Below, in pieces: positions 18,340-27,900 of a stretch of 64,000 nucleotides of DNA. Numbering within the stretch: position 1 is the stretch's first letter; every line of letters begins with the position of its first letter. The DNA is from Pseudomonadota bacterium. Its GTDB lineage: Bacteria; Pseudomonadota; Alphaproteobacteria; Rhizobiales; Xanthobacteraceae. Both the position numbers and the translations under genes were made by a program. The notes under the pieces were generated by a model. It did not search any database and was not told the DNA's origin. It saw nothing but the letters and a program-made list of their open reading frames with translations. The DNA lies in NCBI GenBank assembly GCA_023435725.1, contig JAEYRD010000103.1, positions 3,342 to 67,341 of the forward strand, written 5' to 3'.

Positions 18340-18650
18340 TGGCTAACCATAACGTGGTGATCATCGCGGGAGCAAATGCAGAGTCAAAAGTTGCGGCGGT
18401 CCTGACAGTGCCCACTCTCGATAAAGTCACCGTGGATCTCATGGTCGTCCTCGGGACGACCACCATGCCGATCCATCAAGTATTACGTCTTTCCCGCGGC
18501 GCCATCATCGAGCTGGACGCAACCGAGGCCGACGAGGTCAAGGTTTTGGCCAACAATTTGCCGGTCGCCTCCGGTGTCGTGCTGGTCGACCGCAACCGGA
18601 TCGCGGTCGAGGTCAAGCAGATGCTGCCGCGCGCGGCCGGTACGCGGTAG
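18339..18650 (+). CDS. fliN: FliM/FliN-family (SpoA domain) protein
   Basis: The protein of about 103 aa consists almost wholly of a SpoA/FliN C-terminal domain. It shows VTVDLMVVLGTTTMPIHQVL, LSRGAIIELD and a VVLVDRNRIAVEVKQML ending, all typical of the flagellar switch protein FliN. The start is uncertain: TTG at 18339, opposite the lipB start, or GTG at 18356. No other flagellar gene is near, so it could be the motor FliN of one flagellar system or an orphan homologue. Confidence 0.75.
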   Translation: MANHNVVIIAGANAESKVAAVLTVPTLDKVTVDLMVVLGTTTMPIHQVLRLSRGAIIELDATEADEVKVLANNLPVASGVVLVDRNRIAVEVKQMLPRAAGTR

Positions 18651-18811
18651 CGGCCCGGGCATCCGATAGGACCGATCCGGGCGGGGTCAGAATTTTTCCT
18701 CCCAAGCTTGTGGATTTCAGGACCTTTGCAGGCTTGTATCCCCCTGATGGATTTGTTAGATCGGCGACCGCTGATCCGGCCAGCCTCTAGACCTCAGGCC
18801 GGTATCTCCTA

Positions 18812-18896
18812 GCGCTCGTGGCGGAACTGGTAGACGCGCTGCCTTGAGGTGGCAGTGGGTAACACCGTGGGGGTTCGAGTCCCTCCGAGCGCACCA
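18812..18896 (+). tRNA. tRNA-Leu (anticodon GAG), site of integration
   Basis: The acceptor arms GCGCTCG and CGAGCGC pair. The D arm is GCGGAACTGGTAGACGC. The anticodon arm is CTGCC-TTGAGGT-GGCAG with anticodon GAG. A long class II variable arm follows, then the T arm GGGTTCGAGTCCC, and CCA is encoded. An integrase gene ends 24 nt beyond it, in the usual orientation for islands inserted at tRNA 3' ends, so the left attachment site should lie within its last 20-50 nt. Confidence 0.97.
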
Positions 18897-18919
18897 TACC
18901 CACGCATAATCCATTGAAA

Positions 18920-20428
18920 TTAAGGCGTTTTTCTTCCAAAGTTACTACGCAAAGTTACTACTCTGTTCTCGGCCGATGTTCCGGACCTGTTCGCGCCAGG
19001 TAACGCCGTGACGTCGTCAAGCGATTGACTCTGATCGAACGCCACGATCTTCTCCATGCCGCTGATTCCGAGCTTTTCCCGGTTCGCCTTGGCGATGTAA
19101 TGCGCAGGCATCTTCGGGTCGGTCCAGCCGAACATGGCCATCATCTGGCTCTCGGTACAGTCGGCGTAGGCGGCGACCTCGGCACGGGCCTTCCGCACCC
19201 CATGGCAGCTCTTCTTCGGTTCATTGACGCCCGCCAGGACCGCGTACTTCTTGAACTTCGCCGCCCACGCCTTCTTGTTCATCGGCAGCACGCGGCCCTT
19301 CACGAGCTTCCCGGTGAAAACGTCGGCGCCGACGATCCCGGCGGCGCGCGCCGTGCGGAGGCTATCGGCAAACTCCGGATGCACCGGCACCGTGACTGTC
19401 GTGTTGCCTTGGCTCTTCTCGGTTGCGATCTGCACGGCCATCTTGCGGACGATCTGGCGCAGGTGCGGTGGCCCGAAGCGATGCGCATCGCCAACCCGTA
19501 AGAACGTATAGTGCAGAACATCGAACATCAGCCGCGCTTCGGTGCCGAGCGACCACTTCGCGCGATAGAGCGCCATGTCGTCCTCGGTCCAGGGCACGAA
19601 GCCGCCGCTCTCGCGGCTTGCCTTCGCCTTGCCGGACTTCAGTCCGATCGTTGGATCATCATCCTCCTCGAGATGCTCCTCATCAATCATCCAGCGGATC
19701 ATGCCGCGCAATGCCGACAACAGGTTGCCGGCCTGTGAGGGCGTGCGCGCTTTCATCTCCGCCTTGATGACCTTGCGTGTCAGCACAGCGAACGGCTTCT
19801 CACCATTCTCGGGTAGAAGTGACTCAATCAACCCGGTGCGCTGGAGCCGCGTCGAATCCGACAGTCCTGCCTCACCGACGGCAAGGTCGCCCAGCCAATG
19901 ATCGCTATGTTTATAAAGTGTCCAGTACCAGCGCAGCGTGTGAGGCTTCGGCGGCTCCGTCGGCAGTTCCGGACGTGGTTCGTTGCGCTGCTTTTGCGCG
20001 TTGACGTAATCGGTCGCGTCGCCATAAAGCGCGATCTGGGAAACAATGGTCTCATCACACTCGTCGTCGAACGCTCTGGTGCCAAACTCCGCCTTGATCC
20101 TGATCTTCGGCAATCCGTTGCGAAGCTGGACATAATAGCGCGTCTGTCCGCGCTGAGAGCGATCGGCCTGCACATAGCGACGTTCCGGCTGCACCAGCGG
20201 ATCGGGTTCGGTTCGCCGTTTACGCATCACTCCTCCGAGCGCTTCGACCGCCGCATCATAGGCGGCATCGAACGCGTCCGTTCCATATTTCTCCCTGATC
20301 CCGATCCGGCGCCCCTTACGGCTCACTTTCACGTACCAGCGCAGTGCGCCCAGCGCAGAATAGTCGAAGTAGAGGTACATTCGCGCGTCCCCAGGCGCGC
20401 GGGGACCGCGTGGTGATGCTCCAGGCAT
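18920..20428 (-). CDS. Tyrosine recombinase/integrase
   Basis: The protein is up to 502 aa, with a variable N-terminal half holding two arm-binding-like repeats around residues 17-145. The C-terminal catalytic domain carries Arg311 (TFLRVGDAHRFG), His409-x-x-Arg412 (CHGVRK) and the nucleophile Tyr444 (PAHYIAKANRE). It ends 24 nt from tRNA-Leu and should catalyse integration and, with the RdfS-like protein, excision. Two starts are possible: ATG 20428, with GGAG upstream but inside a 13-bp inverted repeat, or ATG 20380 (MYLYFDYSAL), with GGGGA upstream. The 73-aa gene upstream may share its transcript. Confidence 0.95.
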   Translation of the reverse strand: MPGASPRGPRAPGDARMYLYFDYSALGALRWYVKVSRKGRRIGIREKYGTDAFDAAYDAAVEALGGVMRKRRTEPDPLVQPERRYVQADRSQRGQTRYYVQLRNGLPKIRIKAEFGTRAFDDECDETIVSQIALYGDATDYVNAQKQRNEPRPELPTEPPKPHTLRWYWTLYKHSDHWLGDLAVGEAGLSDSTRLQRTGLIESLLPENGEKPFAVLTRKVIKAEMKARTPSQAGNLLSALRGMIRWMIDEEHLEEDDDPTIGLKSGKAKASRESGGFVPWTEDDMALYRAKWSLGTEARLMFDVLHYTFLRVGDAHRFGPPHLRQIVRKMAVQIATEKSQGNTTVTVPVHPEFADSLRTARAAGIVGADVFTGKLVKGRVLPMNKKAWAAKFKKYAVLAGVNEPKKSCHGVRKARAEVAAYADCTESQMMAMFGWTDPKMPAHYIAKANREKLGISGMEKIVAFDQSQSLDDVTALPGANRSGTSAENRVVTLRSNFGRKTP

Positions 20429-20457
20429 TGGCTTACTCCGTGAACCAATGCCTGGAG
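20419..20457 (-). promoter_or_regulatory. Perfect inverted repeat over the integrase start codon
   Basis: CTCCAGGCATTGG (20419-20431) and CCAATGCCTGGAG (20445-20457) are exact inverted copies with a 13-nt spacer. In the integrase mRNA they would form a 13-bp hairpin whose 3' arm contains the AUG at 20428, with the GGAG ribosome site in the loop. It could instead be a protein-binding operator. The symmetry is certain, the role inferred. Confidence 0.7.
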
Positions 20458-20500
20458 TCTAGCGATGCGGTGACTCCGCATCAATTGCATAAGGTGCGTT

Positions 20501-20722
20501 TCACCCGCTTTCGGTGCGCTTCAGGTACCTCTGCAGCGCTTCCGAGGGCACCCAGATCTCGTTGGGATCGTCTACGGGTTTGCGCAGCGCCGCGCTTGCC
20601 GTCAGTGCAATCCGGATAACGCCTTCGCTATCGATCGTAACCGCGCTCGCGCCCGCCTCCTTGGCGGCGCGGATCGCGCGGGCAATGTCGGCTTGCGTGA
20701 CTTTTGCAGGACGCCGCGGCAA
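20501..20722 (-). CDS. Small conserved-looking hypothetical protein upstream of integrase
   Basis: This 73-aa product begins MPRRPAKVTQADIARAIRAA and has an amphipathic helix followed by a short beta-rich segment (AVTIDSEGVIRIAL). Small proteins of this look often accompany integrases on rhizobial islands and in prophage-like regions. It lies 72 nt upstream of the integrase on the same strand, so it may be cotranscribed. No function can be assigned. Confidence 0.6.
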   Translation of the reverse strand: MPRRPAKVTQADIARAIRAAKEAGASAVTIDSEGVIRIALTASAALRKPVDDPNEIWVPSEALQRYLKRTESG

Positions 20723-21844
20723 TATCCTTCTCCTAGCGGATCTTTGTTGATCTCGTTGAGCGACGTACGACGCCCTCCGGATTTGTTCGAAGTGCTTTGC
20801 ACATCACGGCCGTCACAGCATCCGTCTCCAAAGCTGCTTCGAAGACTGGGCTCGATGGTTGCTGCAAGCCAGACTAACGCACACTCATCGCCATCAAAAA
20901 CCATCAAAGCCACGGAAAAAAGGGCAGCGAGATCTTCGTCGGGCATTCGGCGTGATTGGCGTGGAAATCGGACGGAGAGCTCGCTGCAGCGGATCCTCCT
21001 ATAGACGAGTTGCCCTCTTGCGACGAGGCGGCGCGCGTCAGCAAACGCGACGTCGCAACGAAGGGTTATGCGCCTCTGCAGCATCAAAGGTCGGCAAATC
21101 CGCGCTCGCCAAGCGCCTGCAGACCCGACTGGGTGACGCCCGGACTATCGAGCGCGATTAAGGTTTTGTTTACCAGTCCTCGACTGTCCGATTCGGACTA
21201 AGGCGGCCGTTTGGCGCCCTATATTTTGGGGACTACGAGTCGCCTCGGAGTCAATCATACGGGCAACAAATTTAGTCGGCCGCGGTCGCCGCGACTCGCA
21301 CTATGGCTCAGCTTCGGCAAGGCCTGTGCCGCACATCATGGAGCCACCCATGCCACATCCGTTCAAGGTGTTTCCTGTTCCGCCGGGAGTAACGCTCAGG
21401 CGCATCTGTCTGGCGCAGGCGATCGTCAGTATTTCCGCGCTGGGATCGACCGTCTTGCTGCTCTCGAAGGTCGTCCCGACCATCGTGAGCGGATTACCTT
21501 AAGGGGCCTTTGCTCCGGGGAAGAGGGCGGGTCAATCGCCCCGATGATGGATGGGACGGATTCCTGGGAAAAGTGAAGCGCTATCAGCACTTAGTGACGG
21601 TCAAAATCGTCGTGCAGTACCGATCGCAGTGTCGCGTTATTTTTTTGCGTGGCATAGCGAAGTCGAGCGTAGTCTAGTGTGCATCTGGATAGTCGGGCGT
21701 TGAGTCGCGTACTACGCCAACACCCGCTTTTCCACGCTCGGGTGTGCTAGCCCGTTGTTGCTCGACGTAGATGCCATCACCATCACAAAAGTCCGTCGGG
21801 CCAATAGACATCACTGAGCGCGCGCGGCGCTAGGCGAGAAGATC
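20723..21844. other. 1.1-kb stretch without a convincing gene
   Basis: No long reading frame here has protein-like composition. At 21089-21161 a forward frame reads VGKSALAKRLQTRLGDA, reminiscent of a P-loop kinase N-terminus, but it lacks the first Walker A glycine and stops within ten codons, so it may be a fossil. A reverse frame at 20602-20946 partly overlaps the 73-aa gene and was not accepted. The stretch probably holds the promoters of the integrase unit and of the defence operon. Confidence 0.5.
21350..21502 (+). CDS. Possible 50-aa membrane peptide
   Basis: ATG at 21350 has GGAG about 6 nt upstream. The frame encodes MPHPFKVFPVPPGVTLRRI followed by one hydrophobic segment (ISALGSTVLLLSKVVPTIV) and stops. 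It could be a small single-pass membrane peptide or chance. No relatives are recognised. Confidence 0.2.
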   Translation: MPHPFKVFPVPPGVTLRRICLAQAIVSISALGSTVLLLSKVVPTIVSGLP

Positions 21845-23476
21845 ATGGGTGTTCACGATGATCTCACATCCGTCAAAGACGAAATCGAGCGGCTGACCAA
21901 AGATGGTGTGCTCGGCTTCTATACGCACTTCGAGGTCACTGAGGTCGTTGCTTTCCGCGACCGTGGAGTGCCGCCGCTGAATGTGTTTTCGGTTTTTGTG
22001 GCTGAAGACCGAGGAGATGTCCCCGATGTCGCCGCTGAATTCTTGGGGCCTCGAATCAGGCTCAAGCAGGCGAGGAACTGGACTTTTGGCGTTTGTCGCT
22101 ATCTCCGACCGATATCCGAAATCCTGAACGCCTTAGCTTCTTTTCAGACGAGCCTGGTGTGGCAGCCGTCTGGAGAGGCGCTCAACGTCGGCCCCCTAGT
22201 TGCAGCGCCGAGGCAGTTCGTGCCCGCTGATACGACAGTCATTGTCCCATGGAACAATGTTCTCAAGAACAATTTCTGGAACGGTTCCTATGTGGTTGAA
22301 CTCGCAGATCCGGACAAGGCCGAGCTAAAGCTGTTCTTCGACGGCCCACCCGCGCTACAAGAACTTTCTGAACAGGTCCAAACGGTCGTGCCGATCCGGC
22401 TTGCGAGCCTGTCCGACCGTCTTGGAAACCTTGTTTTTCAAATCCCCATTACCGTGGTTACGTCGACCTTCGCGCATCAGCGAGTGTCCCGGGATGTCGT
22501 CGTCTCCCTTGGCTGGCATCCGAAAGCAAAACCACGGAAGGTCCGCGCTGTTTGCGACATGCAGTTTGACGACACGCTCACCGGATATGCGTCCGCCGAG
22601 ATAAACGGCAACAGCGCGACAATTCCAACAGCCGCCGGGCAGGGGATGTTGCGCTCAGCACTCTGGGACGAAGACAACCGCGTTGTCCTGGCTGCTATGG
22701 GGAGTACCGCCTTTATCGAGACGGTAGTCACCAACATGCACGCAATCGACCCGGAACCACGGGTCTTTCAGATTCCAGGGCGGAACGGCGCGTCACACTC
22801 CGCGAGAGTTGGTCTGTTCAGGTCGAATAAGATCGTCGTAGAGGCACCCAAAAAAAACAGAGGCGACCAATGGGCGAAGCAACGCATCTATCGCGACGAA
22901 GCCGCGCGGCTGTCGCGCGAACGCCGATTTGTGCAGTATCGTCCGACCGGACCCAAAGCGATCGCTCATGAATCCGCATTGAAGGACTTGCATTTCCTCT
23001 TGTCCCGCTATGGCGAAGATGGAGTTTGGCTTTGGGACCCCTATCTCACGGCAACGGACATTCTCGAAACGCTCTTTTATTGTCCTCATAGCGGGGTGGA
23101 GCTACGCGCTCTAACCGCCGCAGCCGAGATCCCCGATGACGATACCGAGGCCCCAGAAGGTCTGACACGTCATCAGACATTTGCCCTCGCGCAGCTTTCC
23201 GTTTTCGACAACGCTCAGTCAAACTGGCACGGCATCCGACTTGAATATCGAATGCGCAGCGGCACTTCAGGCTGGCCGTTTCACGACCGGTTCTTAATTT
23301 TTCCCGTCAAGGACGGTGGCGCACAGGCATGGTCACTCGGAACGTCCGTGAACAGTTTCGGCACGATCCATCATATCCTGCAAAAAGTGGACGATGGACA
23401 ATTGGTGATGGACGCCTTCGCCGAGCTCTGGGATCAACTGGACCAATCGCAACATCTCATTATCAAGAAGCCGTAG
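21845..23476 (+). CDS. VPA1262-like protein with C-terminal PLD-like domain (defence operon gene 1)
   Basis: This 543-aa protein's first 350 residues resemble the VPA1262 N-terminal family seen next to other putative defence genes. The C-terminal part has features of the phospholipase-D fold: VWLWDPYLTATDI, the half-motif FHDRFLIF near residue 480, and SLGTSVNSFG just after. Only one HKD-like half is visible and its Lys is replaced, so it may bind nucleic acid rather than cut it, or act as a dimer. Its stop overlaps the GTG start of the next gene (TAGTG). Family assignment is by recognition, moderately sure. Confidence 0.65.
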   Translation: MGVHDDLTSVKDEIERLTKDGVLGFYTHFEVTEVVAFRDRGVPPLNVFSVFVAEDRGDVPDVAAEFLGPRIRLKQARNWTFGVCRYLRPISEILNALASFQTSLVWQPSGEALNVGPLVAAPRQFVPADTTVIVPWNNVLKNNFWNGSYVVELADPDKAELKLFFDGPPALQELSEQVQTVVPIRLASLSDRLGNLVFQIPITVVTSTFAHQRVSRDVVVSLGWHPKAKPRKVRAVCDMQFDDTLTGYASAEINGNSATIPTAAGQGMLRSALWDEDNRVVLAAMGSTAFIETVVTNMHAIDPEPRVFQIPGRNGASHSARVGLFRSNKIVVEAPKKNRGDQWAKQRIYRDEAARLSRERRFVQYRPTGPKAIAHESALKDLHFLLSRYGEDGVWLWDPYLTATDILETLFYCPHSGVELRALTAAAEIPDDDTEAPEGLTRHQTFALAQLSVFDNAQSNWHGIRLEYRMRSGTSGWPFHDRFLIFPVKDGGAQAWSLGTSVNSFGTIHHILQKVDDGQLVMDAFAELWDQLDQSQHLIIKKP

Positions 23477-24939
23477 TGACTCAGAGCGATCTCATTCGTG
23501 AACTTGTCAACGAGGCATCCGCGCCCGGCGAGGAAGCCGAGCCCTCGGAGCTTCTTGCGGCAATCGCCGCGGATCCCAGCCCGCTCGTTTCACTCCAGGA
23601 ATGGGATCGTGGAAATGCTCTCTTTGCGGCTCTGCACCGGGATATTCCTTTTCTGATGCGGGTGAGGGCAGGCGTTCCCCTGCAAGGAGACGAGCGCGCC
23701 CGCTGGGTGCCTCTGCTTCGATGGCTATTCGCGCAACTGCGACAGTGGGATTTCGCTGCCGATCCTCGACAGGAAAAACTGGCTGCGATCCTGGTCGTGG
23801 TGCAAGCTCATGATGGGGACGGAGCATTATGGCGCACCATGCCGACCGGTGTGCTTCAGAATGCGGCATTAGCTGCGCGCTTTGAGACGCTCGTTGGTGG
23901 CTTTAGCATGACCTTCGGCGCGCGGGGCAGCGGTCCCGAACCCATCTGGGAGCGCGAGGCCGTCGACAGGCTGCTCGTCGTTGAAAGTAATTGCGACTGG
24001 GGAAACCTGGGAGATGCATGGCGTCCCTTCCAGGACCTCATCCATGCGTCGGCGCTCCAATGCCAGGCTGTGCGTTTTCTTGCTCATGCTGACGTCTCGC
24101 GCCTCGCGAAAGCCATCGTCAACGTGAAACAGGTAGCAGTCGCTATGTTGGTGGCGCAAATTCTCGACACACAACAGCGGCTGCTGCTCGCCTTGGCGAG
24201 CGACAATCATTTCATTGAGTTTGCTTGCGCCTATGTGACGCTCAATGGCCGACGTCGACGACCGACGTCACTTGCCGATGACGCCGGCATCTTCACTCAG
24301 CTTCTTGCAAAGGTTGCTTTGGACACAGTGCGTTGGCGTGGCTGGATGTCGGTTTTCAATGCTTATCCAGTCCGCTATCCAGCTCTCCATCCATCTCTCG
24401 GTGAAGCCTTGGCCAATGCGAAAGAAGCCGCCATTGATGCGTATGTCGAATCGATCAATCTGTTTCCTCATCCGGTTAAACACGTGGATGAGGGTCGGCG
24501 AAATGTCGCAATTTGTTTGCGGGCATTTCGCGCTCGCGCCTCGGACGAACAGAGAAAGCTGTTGTGGCAACGCGCCCATAAGCGGTGGTTGGCATGGGAG
24601 TTTGATGCGGCCAGCAACAATACCCATTTGCTGGGAATAAGTCGGTCAGAGATTGACTATGCAATTGTTGGATTCGCCGTGGAATGCCTCGACGGTACCG
24701 AGCAAACGCAAAGGTTGACACGGACTGGCTTAGAACTGCACGCCATGGAACACGTCTGGTACAAGTTGGAGACGGATATCAAGAGCGCCTGGTTTCGCGT
24801 GCTGTCAATCTTTCAACCTTACGCTCACGCCATGCAAGTGGGAGCTTCGATAGAAGACTGGCTCACGGAGACACGCGTTTATTATCCGTCTGAGATCGCC
24901 AATGTTCCATATCTTAAGCTGCGCTATCCGTCCGACTAG
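23476..24939 (+). CDS. Unknown protein, defence operon gene 2
   Basis: The GTG at 23476 is chosen because it overlaps the previous stop (TAGTG). An ATG 147 nt upstream would run deep into gene 1. The product of about 487 aa is mostly alpha-helical and rich in Trp and Leu (LLRWLFAQLRQWDF, RWLAWEFD). No catalytic motif or membrane segment is seen. Its fixed place between the PLD-like and SIR2 genes suggests an adaptor or sensor scaffold. I do not recognise a family. Confidence 0.85.
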   Translation: MTQSDLIRELVNEASAPGEEAEPSELLAAIAADPSPLVSLQEWDRGNALFAALHRDIPFLMRVRAGVPLQGDERARWVPLLRWLFAQLRQWDFAADPRQEKLAAILVVVQAHDGDGALWRTMPTGVLQNAALAARFETLVGGFSMTFGARGSGPEPIWEREAVDRLLVVESNCDWGNLGDAWRPFQDLIHASALQCQAVRFLAHADVSRLAKAIVNVKQVAVAMLVAQILDTQQRLLLALASDNHFIEFACAYVTLNGRRRRPTSLADDAGIFTQLLAKVALDTVRWRGWMSVFNAYPVRYPALHPSLGEALANAKEAAIDAYVESINLFPHPVKHVDEGRRNVAICLRAFRARASDEQRKLLWQRAHKRWLAWEFDAASNNTHLLGISRSEIDYAIVGFAVECLDGTEQTQRLTRTGLELHAMEHVWYKLETDIKSAWFRVLSIFQPYAHAMQVGASIEDWLTETRVYYPSEIANVPYLKLRYPSD

Positions 24940-24957
24940 CCATCAATCTAGTAGAAC

Positions 24958-27900
24958 ATGCAATTTTCTCGTGTCATGACGGCAATGCGCTTTCTGCCCG
25001 CCGGGCCAGACGTTCCGCTCGAATTGGTGTCCGCCCAGGAAAGGGGGCAGACCATCTTTATCTGCGGCGCTGGCGTATCGCGCGGGGCGGGACTGCCGCT
25101 GTTTCGAGGGCTGGTCGAAAGGGTTTACGAGACGCTCGGCGAAGATTGGAATCTGCATCCGGCGGAACGCGAGGGAATGCGTTCCGGCGGCGAACTCGCA
25201 GGTCAGTATGATCGCGTGTTGCGCTGTCTTGAGCGCAGGCTCGCCGCATCGGACGCCCCTCGTAACCGGGGGATGCGCGAACGTATCCGTGCCGCCGTTC
25301 GCAGTGTCCTGGCGCCGCCTGAGGGCGCGGATCTGTCCAATCATCTCGCGGTGCTGGAGTTGTCGCGGGACGCGGAGGGTCGCAACCGGATTCTCACTAC
25401 CAACTTTGATACACTGTTCGAACGCGCGTGGTACGACAAACATCAATCCGCCATTGCCACGCACGCCGGCATGGCGATGCCGCAGCCAAAGGTCGCGGCC
25501 TGCACGGGCGTCTTGCATTTGCACGGGCGGCTCGCCGATCCACGGCCCGAATTGCAGGCGTTCGAGACCGACCTCGTATTGACCAGCGCAGAATTCGGCG
25601 ACGCCTACCTGCGGTCCGGCTGGGCATCACGCTACATCTACGACCTCGTGCGCGCTTACACGGTGGTGCTGGTTGGCTACCAGGCCGATGACCCGCCAAT
25701 GCGCTATCTGCTGGAGGCTTTGGAGGCCGATCGCGAACGCTATCCCGATTTGCAGAAAGTCTACGCTTTCGCTTCGTGTCCGCTTGGTCAGGAAGAGCTT
25801 GTCCAGGCGCTCTGGCTCGCCAAAGGCGTCAAACCGATCCTCTATACCGTCAACGGTGACGGCCACTCGGCCCTCTATGCAAGCCTGCATGAATGGCGCA
25901 GCTATGCCGACGATCCAACCGCCTGGCGCCGACAGCGTCTGCAACCAATTCTCGCTGTGACGCCTGCCGCCGCAGGGGAAGCGCGGGTGCAGGAATGCGT
26001 GAGCCTCCTTGGCCACGGTGATGCTTGCCAATTGCTCGGAGAACTCTCGCCCGCCGCTGCATGGCTTCCGGTTCTTGCCGAAAGACGTGTGTTTGATCGT
26101 GGCAAGGATTTGCCCGGCGAATGGATCGCAAAACACATTGACGATCCCGCCATGATCCAGTCCTGTGCCGCGTTGGACTCATTCGATGATCAAATACGCT
26201 GGTACGTTGGCCGGGCGCTGAAAACTGAGCAGGCCAGCATATCGCCGCTTCAGGCGCGCGCATGGCGATTGATGCTCACGGCAAAGCGACCGACGCACGT
26301 CGATTCGATTGACGATAGCTGGTTTCAGACTGCTCCGGCGATCAAGCGGGGGCAGGCCGACTTTGGATCGCGCCGGCTGATCAGCCGGATTTTGCGGCCG
26401 CGTCTCGCGATCAGCAAGATCATTCCCTTGCAAGATGATGCCGCCGAAGCCGACCCGCCTGAAAAACTTGGTGATCTTTTGCGTCTCGAGTTCAACCCCG
26501 CAGAGCATCCATCTGCCGCGGACATCCTGGCCGTGTGGCCAAAAGAGATCGAGCACGAACTGGCGCTCTTCCGAACTCTCGAGCGCGCACTGTTGGACGC
26601 CCTGGAGGAGGCCGAAGACCTCGGATTTCTCGCTGACTGGGATCGGACCAGTTACGATGTGCCATCTGTTGCGCCTCATGCGCAAAATGCCATCCGTGAT
26701 GGATTCTATCCGATCACCCGTGTTGTGGCTGATCTCTGGACCCGTATCGCAACGCGCGATCCGGCGCGCGCCCGCAGCCTCGCTCGAGCGTGGAACGACG
26801 CACCTTACTTGCTGCTCAAGCGATTGGCGCTGTTCGCCCGCGAACATTCCGCCTTTTCGCCGGCCGACGCCGCGTCACTGGTCAATAACCTCGAAGAGAC
26901 AGTGTTCTGGGGAAATGCCCGCGTTGAGATCATGCGTCTTCTTGTCTCGCGCTGGTCGCAATTCAGCGACGTGGATCGTCTGGCGGTCGAAAGCCGAATC
27001 CGCGCCGGCGAGCCTCGCCACCTCCATGCGTCGGATGCCTTCGACAGCGAGGATGAATGGCAGTCGATCCTCGATGACTCGATCTATCGACGTCTCAAGC
27101 GCATCGAGGTTGCAGGCGGGACGTTAACGGGGGAGAGCCAACGAATCGTTGCCGCAATTGCGGCGCGGCACCCGACCTGGAAGCCAGGTCCGGCAGACCG
27201 CGACGATTTTCACTTCTGGCACGAAATCCGTTCCGGGCCAGATGGTCAGCCCGGATTGCTAGCCAATATCACAGACGATCGGCTCGTGCAGGAGGCGATG
27301 CGTCTCCAACGCGAGCAATACTACGAGCAAGGCGATGTCTGGCGCGTATTCTGTGCCGCGGATCCGGAGCGGGCATTGCACGGTCTTGAGCTTGAGGCCG
27401 CCAACGGTCGATGGGACGGAGAAGCATGGCGTTGTCTTCTCTCGGTAGCCGCCGACAAGGGAGAGGCGGCATTTCAGCATGCACTGGCCGACCTGCTCCT
27501 GCGCATGCCTGCAGCTTCGTTTGGTCAGATATTGACGGCGGTCACTTCATGGCTCCAGCGCAGACGCGATATCCTGTCCGTCACGGATATATCAGGCGGC
27601 GCGCGTTTTCTGCTACTTTGGGATCGTTGTGCCGATCTGGCATACTTGCCCGAGAGGGAAGCGGATGCAGCCGGGAAGAACAGCCGTGATCTGGCGACCG
27701 AAGCGCTCAACAGGCCAGGAGGTGTACTGGCCTGGTCGCTGATCGATGCGCTCGGCACGCCAAAACCCGAGAGGAACGCTGGCCTCGATCCGGCGCTACG
27801 TCCGCGGTTTGACCGGGTTGCCGCGGCTGAGGGATGGCCGGGATTGTTGGGACGAGTGAATTTGGCACGGTCTCTTGCCTATCTCGATGCCATCGATCCC

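Noticed and set aside
20602..20946. Reverse-strand frame beginning MPDEDLAALFSVALM
   Set aside because: Overlaps the better-supported 73-aa gene by 120 nt in another frame, no recognised family, and later residues are low-complexity Arg/Ala.
21089..21161. P-loop-like fragment VGKSALAKRLQTRLGDA
   Set aside because: Lacks the first Walker A glycine and stops almost at once. At best a fossil; could be chance.
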